Assembly: GCA_963718605.1 (NCBI GenBank)
Contig: OY970363.1
Coordinates: 992,001-1,056,000, forward strand
Reading direction: 5' to 3'
Origin: JACCXE01 sp963718605
GTDB lineage: Bacteria; Actinomycetota; Acidimicrobiia; Acidimicrobiales; JACCXE01
Length of the DNA: 64,000 nt
Positions 62,751 through 64,000 of this stretch are shown piece by piece. Positions within the stretch are counted from its first letter, which is position 1. The number at the start of each line of letters is the position of its first letter. The notes below the pieces were generated by a model that worked only from the letters and a program-made list of their open reading frames with translations, had not been told where the DNA came from and ran no database searches. A program made the translations under genes and the position numbers.

Positions 62751-63664
62751 CGGATTACGCCTTCGGCGAAGGGCACTTCGAGGACTTTGTCGTGAGCGAT
62801 CGGGCCGTGGCCGAAGTAGCCACCTTCGCCGAAGAGTTCGCCGTGGTCGGACGTGACGATGATCCACGTGCGCGGCGGCACGACGTCGTACAACGCGCCG
62901 AGCACCGCGTCGCAGTGCGCCGCGGCACGCACCTGGCGGGCCCGCAATCGCTCCATCTGCGCGTCGTCGAAAAACTGCGGGGCTACGTCGCCGCGGCGCA
63001 CCGCGTCGTCCATGTGTTTGAACACGCCGTGCACGCCCGCGATGTGCGGCAGGTCGCTGGTGTCGTCTCCGGGTACCGCGTACGGGTAGTGCGTCTCGCC
63101 CACGTTGAGCAACCAGAAGGTCGGGGTGTCCTCCTCGAAAGCAAGCGCCTTGACCATCGCGGCCATGTCGTTGTGTGACGGCATGAGCTTGTACGTGTCG
63201 AAGTCGCGGTTGATCGCGGTGCGGGCGTTGAGGACTGGCATCGACACCATCGCGCCCGTGCGGTAGCCCAAGACGTTTCGCATGTAGGTCGGCAACCACA
63301 GCGACGGGAGCATCGCGGCGAATTCGATGCCGGGCACGCCGAAGCGTTCGGCGTAACGCGCGAAGTCGTCCTGGTAGTACTCGGACGCGTACACATGGGT
63401 CGGGCTGCGATGCGGCAGCAAACCCATCAGCAAGTTGAAGTGCGACGGCGCCGTCCACGACGCGTACGAGTGGCGCCGTTCGATGTCGCTGAGGCGCGCC
63501 ATGTTCGGCATCCCCGCGACCATCGCGTTGTCGTAACGCAGGCTGTCGAGCGTGACGACCACGACGTTGCGCGCCCCACCGGGCGGCGACGGCCGATCCT
63601 GCGCCGGAATCACCTCAGCAGTGCGCGCGACCTCCTCTACCCGAGGACGCCGGCGCAGCGGCAC
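62747..63664 (-). CDS. Alkaline-phosphatase-superfamily (sulfatase-fold) protein, second copy
   Basis: A 305-residue shorter relative of the convergent gene: VVVVTLDSLRYDNAMVAGMP, the nucleophile segment YASWTAPSHFNLLMGLLPHR (again Thr), LLNVGETHYPYAVPG and IIVTSDHGELFGEGGYFGHG. GTG 63664 overlaps the purL stop, so its translation is probably coupled to purL, an odd pairing of purine synthesis with a surface-type enzyme. The C-terminal cap found in the 489-residue copy is missing; the gene ends soon after the second metal site. Confidence 0.78.
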   Translation of the reverse strand: MPLRRRPRVEEVARTAEVIPAQDRPSPPGGARNVVVVTLDSLRYDNAMVAGMPNMARLSDIERRHSYASWTAPSHFNLLMGLLPHRSPTHVYASEYYQDDFARYAERFGVPGIEFAAMLPSLWLPTYMRNVLGYRTGAMVSMPVLNARTAINRDFDTYKLMPSHNDMAAMVKALAFEEDTPTFWLLNVGETHYPYAVPGDDTSDLPHIAGVHGVFKHMDDAVRRGDVAPQFFDDAQMERLRARQVRAAAHCDAVLGALYDVVPPRTWIIVTSDHGELFGEGGYFGHGPIAHDKVLEVPFAEGVIR

Positions 63665-64000
63665 TAGTGGGCCGTGCCCGCGGCCAACGCGACCGGAACG
63701 GCTTGGCTGCGCGCCATGTTCAGGTCGGACACGGCGACGTCGACGAGCGGCAAGAGGTTCGCGCCGCCGATGTACAGCCGGTCGCCGTTGGCGACACCGA
63801 GATGCGCGAAGGGCAGGCCGCTGTCCTCGAGACGGTCTTCGAACTCCTGGAGGTGCTCGCCGTCGACCACGAGCACAACGCGCGAACTCGCCTCGCTGAA
63901 CAACTCGCCGTGGCCGTTCACGCCGTCGACCTGCGCGCCGCAGTCCCCGATGATCGCCATCTCGGCCAACGCGACCGCGAGACCGCCGTCGGCCACATCG
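63664..64000 (-). CDS. purL: Phosphoribosylformylglycinamidine synthase II (PurL), C-terminal fragment
   Basis: Only the last ~112 codons lie in the window; the gene continues beyond 64000. The VADGGLAVALAEMAI segment (matching the DVSDGGLAVAL motif of the family), FSEASSRVVLVV and the C-terminal IGGANLLPLVDVAVSDL fit the large synthetase subunit of purine step 4. In the minus-strand direction, purF would be expected soon after it in many actinobacteria; here it follows 33.5 kb later. Confidence 0.9.
   Translation of the reverse strand, partial: DVADGGLAVALAEMAIIGDCGAQVDGVNGHGELFSEASSRVVLVVDGEHLQEFEDRLEDSGLPFAHLGVANGDRLYIGGANLLPLVDVAVSDLNMARSQAVPVALAAGTAH

Overview
The window is 64 kb of high-GC bacterial DNA. 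Gene content points to an actinobacterium, most likely of the class Acidimicrobiia. The evidence is a BldC-type helix-turn-helix protein, a clpS-DUF2017 pair, a WS/DGAT wax ester synthase, a Ku/LigD end-joining pair, frequent GTG/TTG starts and tightly packed genes. Placement below phylum level is inference. Six genes each carry one 1-nt frameshift (ctaB, the DUF6351 hydrolase, an acyl-CoA dehydrogenase, a hybrid histidine kinase, ku, and one glycosyltransferase). Three are net insertions and three are deletions, all in GC-rich tracts, so I suspect a draft or metagenome assembly with residual indels.

Region 1 (1-31.3 kb) is mixed housekeeping. A cytochrome oxidase subunit I homologue lacking every visible metal ligand lies beside the heme A genes ctaB and ctaA. 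Next come clpS, DUF2017, plsY, tRNA-Glu, a secreted LPATG-anchored DUF6351 hydrolase, a secreted HNH nuclease, a Nudix hydrolase, a sulfotransferase-like protein and an acyl-CoA dehydrogenase. They are followed by tandem tRNA-Asp/tRNA-Phe, a wax ester synthase, a hybrid histidine kinase, an MFS exporter and a lipid kinase. An end-joining cluster (LigD without a ligase domain, DUF72, an iron-dependent heme-oxygenase-fold protein, Ku) is next. Then come a secreted unknown, a HAD phosphatase, ACT-malic enzyme, bldC, a fused alpha/beta 2-oxo acid dehydrogenase E1, a TylF-type methyltransferase, pyrE, purM, purF and an ECF sigma factor with a long C-terminal extension.

Region 2 (about 31.4-63.7 kb) is a surface-polysaccharide island lying between purF and purL. 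It has eight GT2 and five GT4 glycosyltransferases, a PssD/PssE-type pair, a GT2-methyltransferase fusion and four more methyltransferases. It also has three left-handed beta-helix acyltransferases, a membrane acyltransferase-3, a Wzm/Wzt ABC exporter, a Wzy-like polymerase with a Wzz-like protein, a secreted GH5 hydrolase, an SGNH hydrolase, a tandem sulfotransferase and two alkaline-phosphatase-superfamily proteins with Thr at the nucleophile position. Strand switches are frequent, so the island is a mosaic of short units rather than one operon.

Region 3 (63,664-64,000) is the C-terminus of purL. Because purL, purF, purM and pyrE are all on the minus strand in pathway order, the island appears to interrupt a purine gene cluster. 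I see no insertion sequence, rRNA or CRISPR array, and no gap above 300 bases without a gene.
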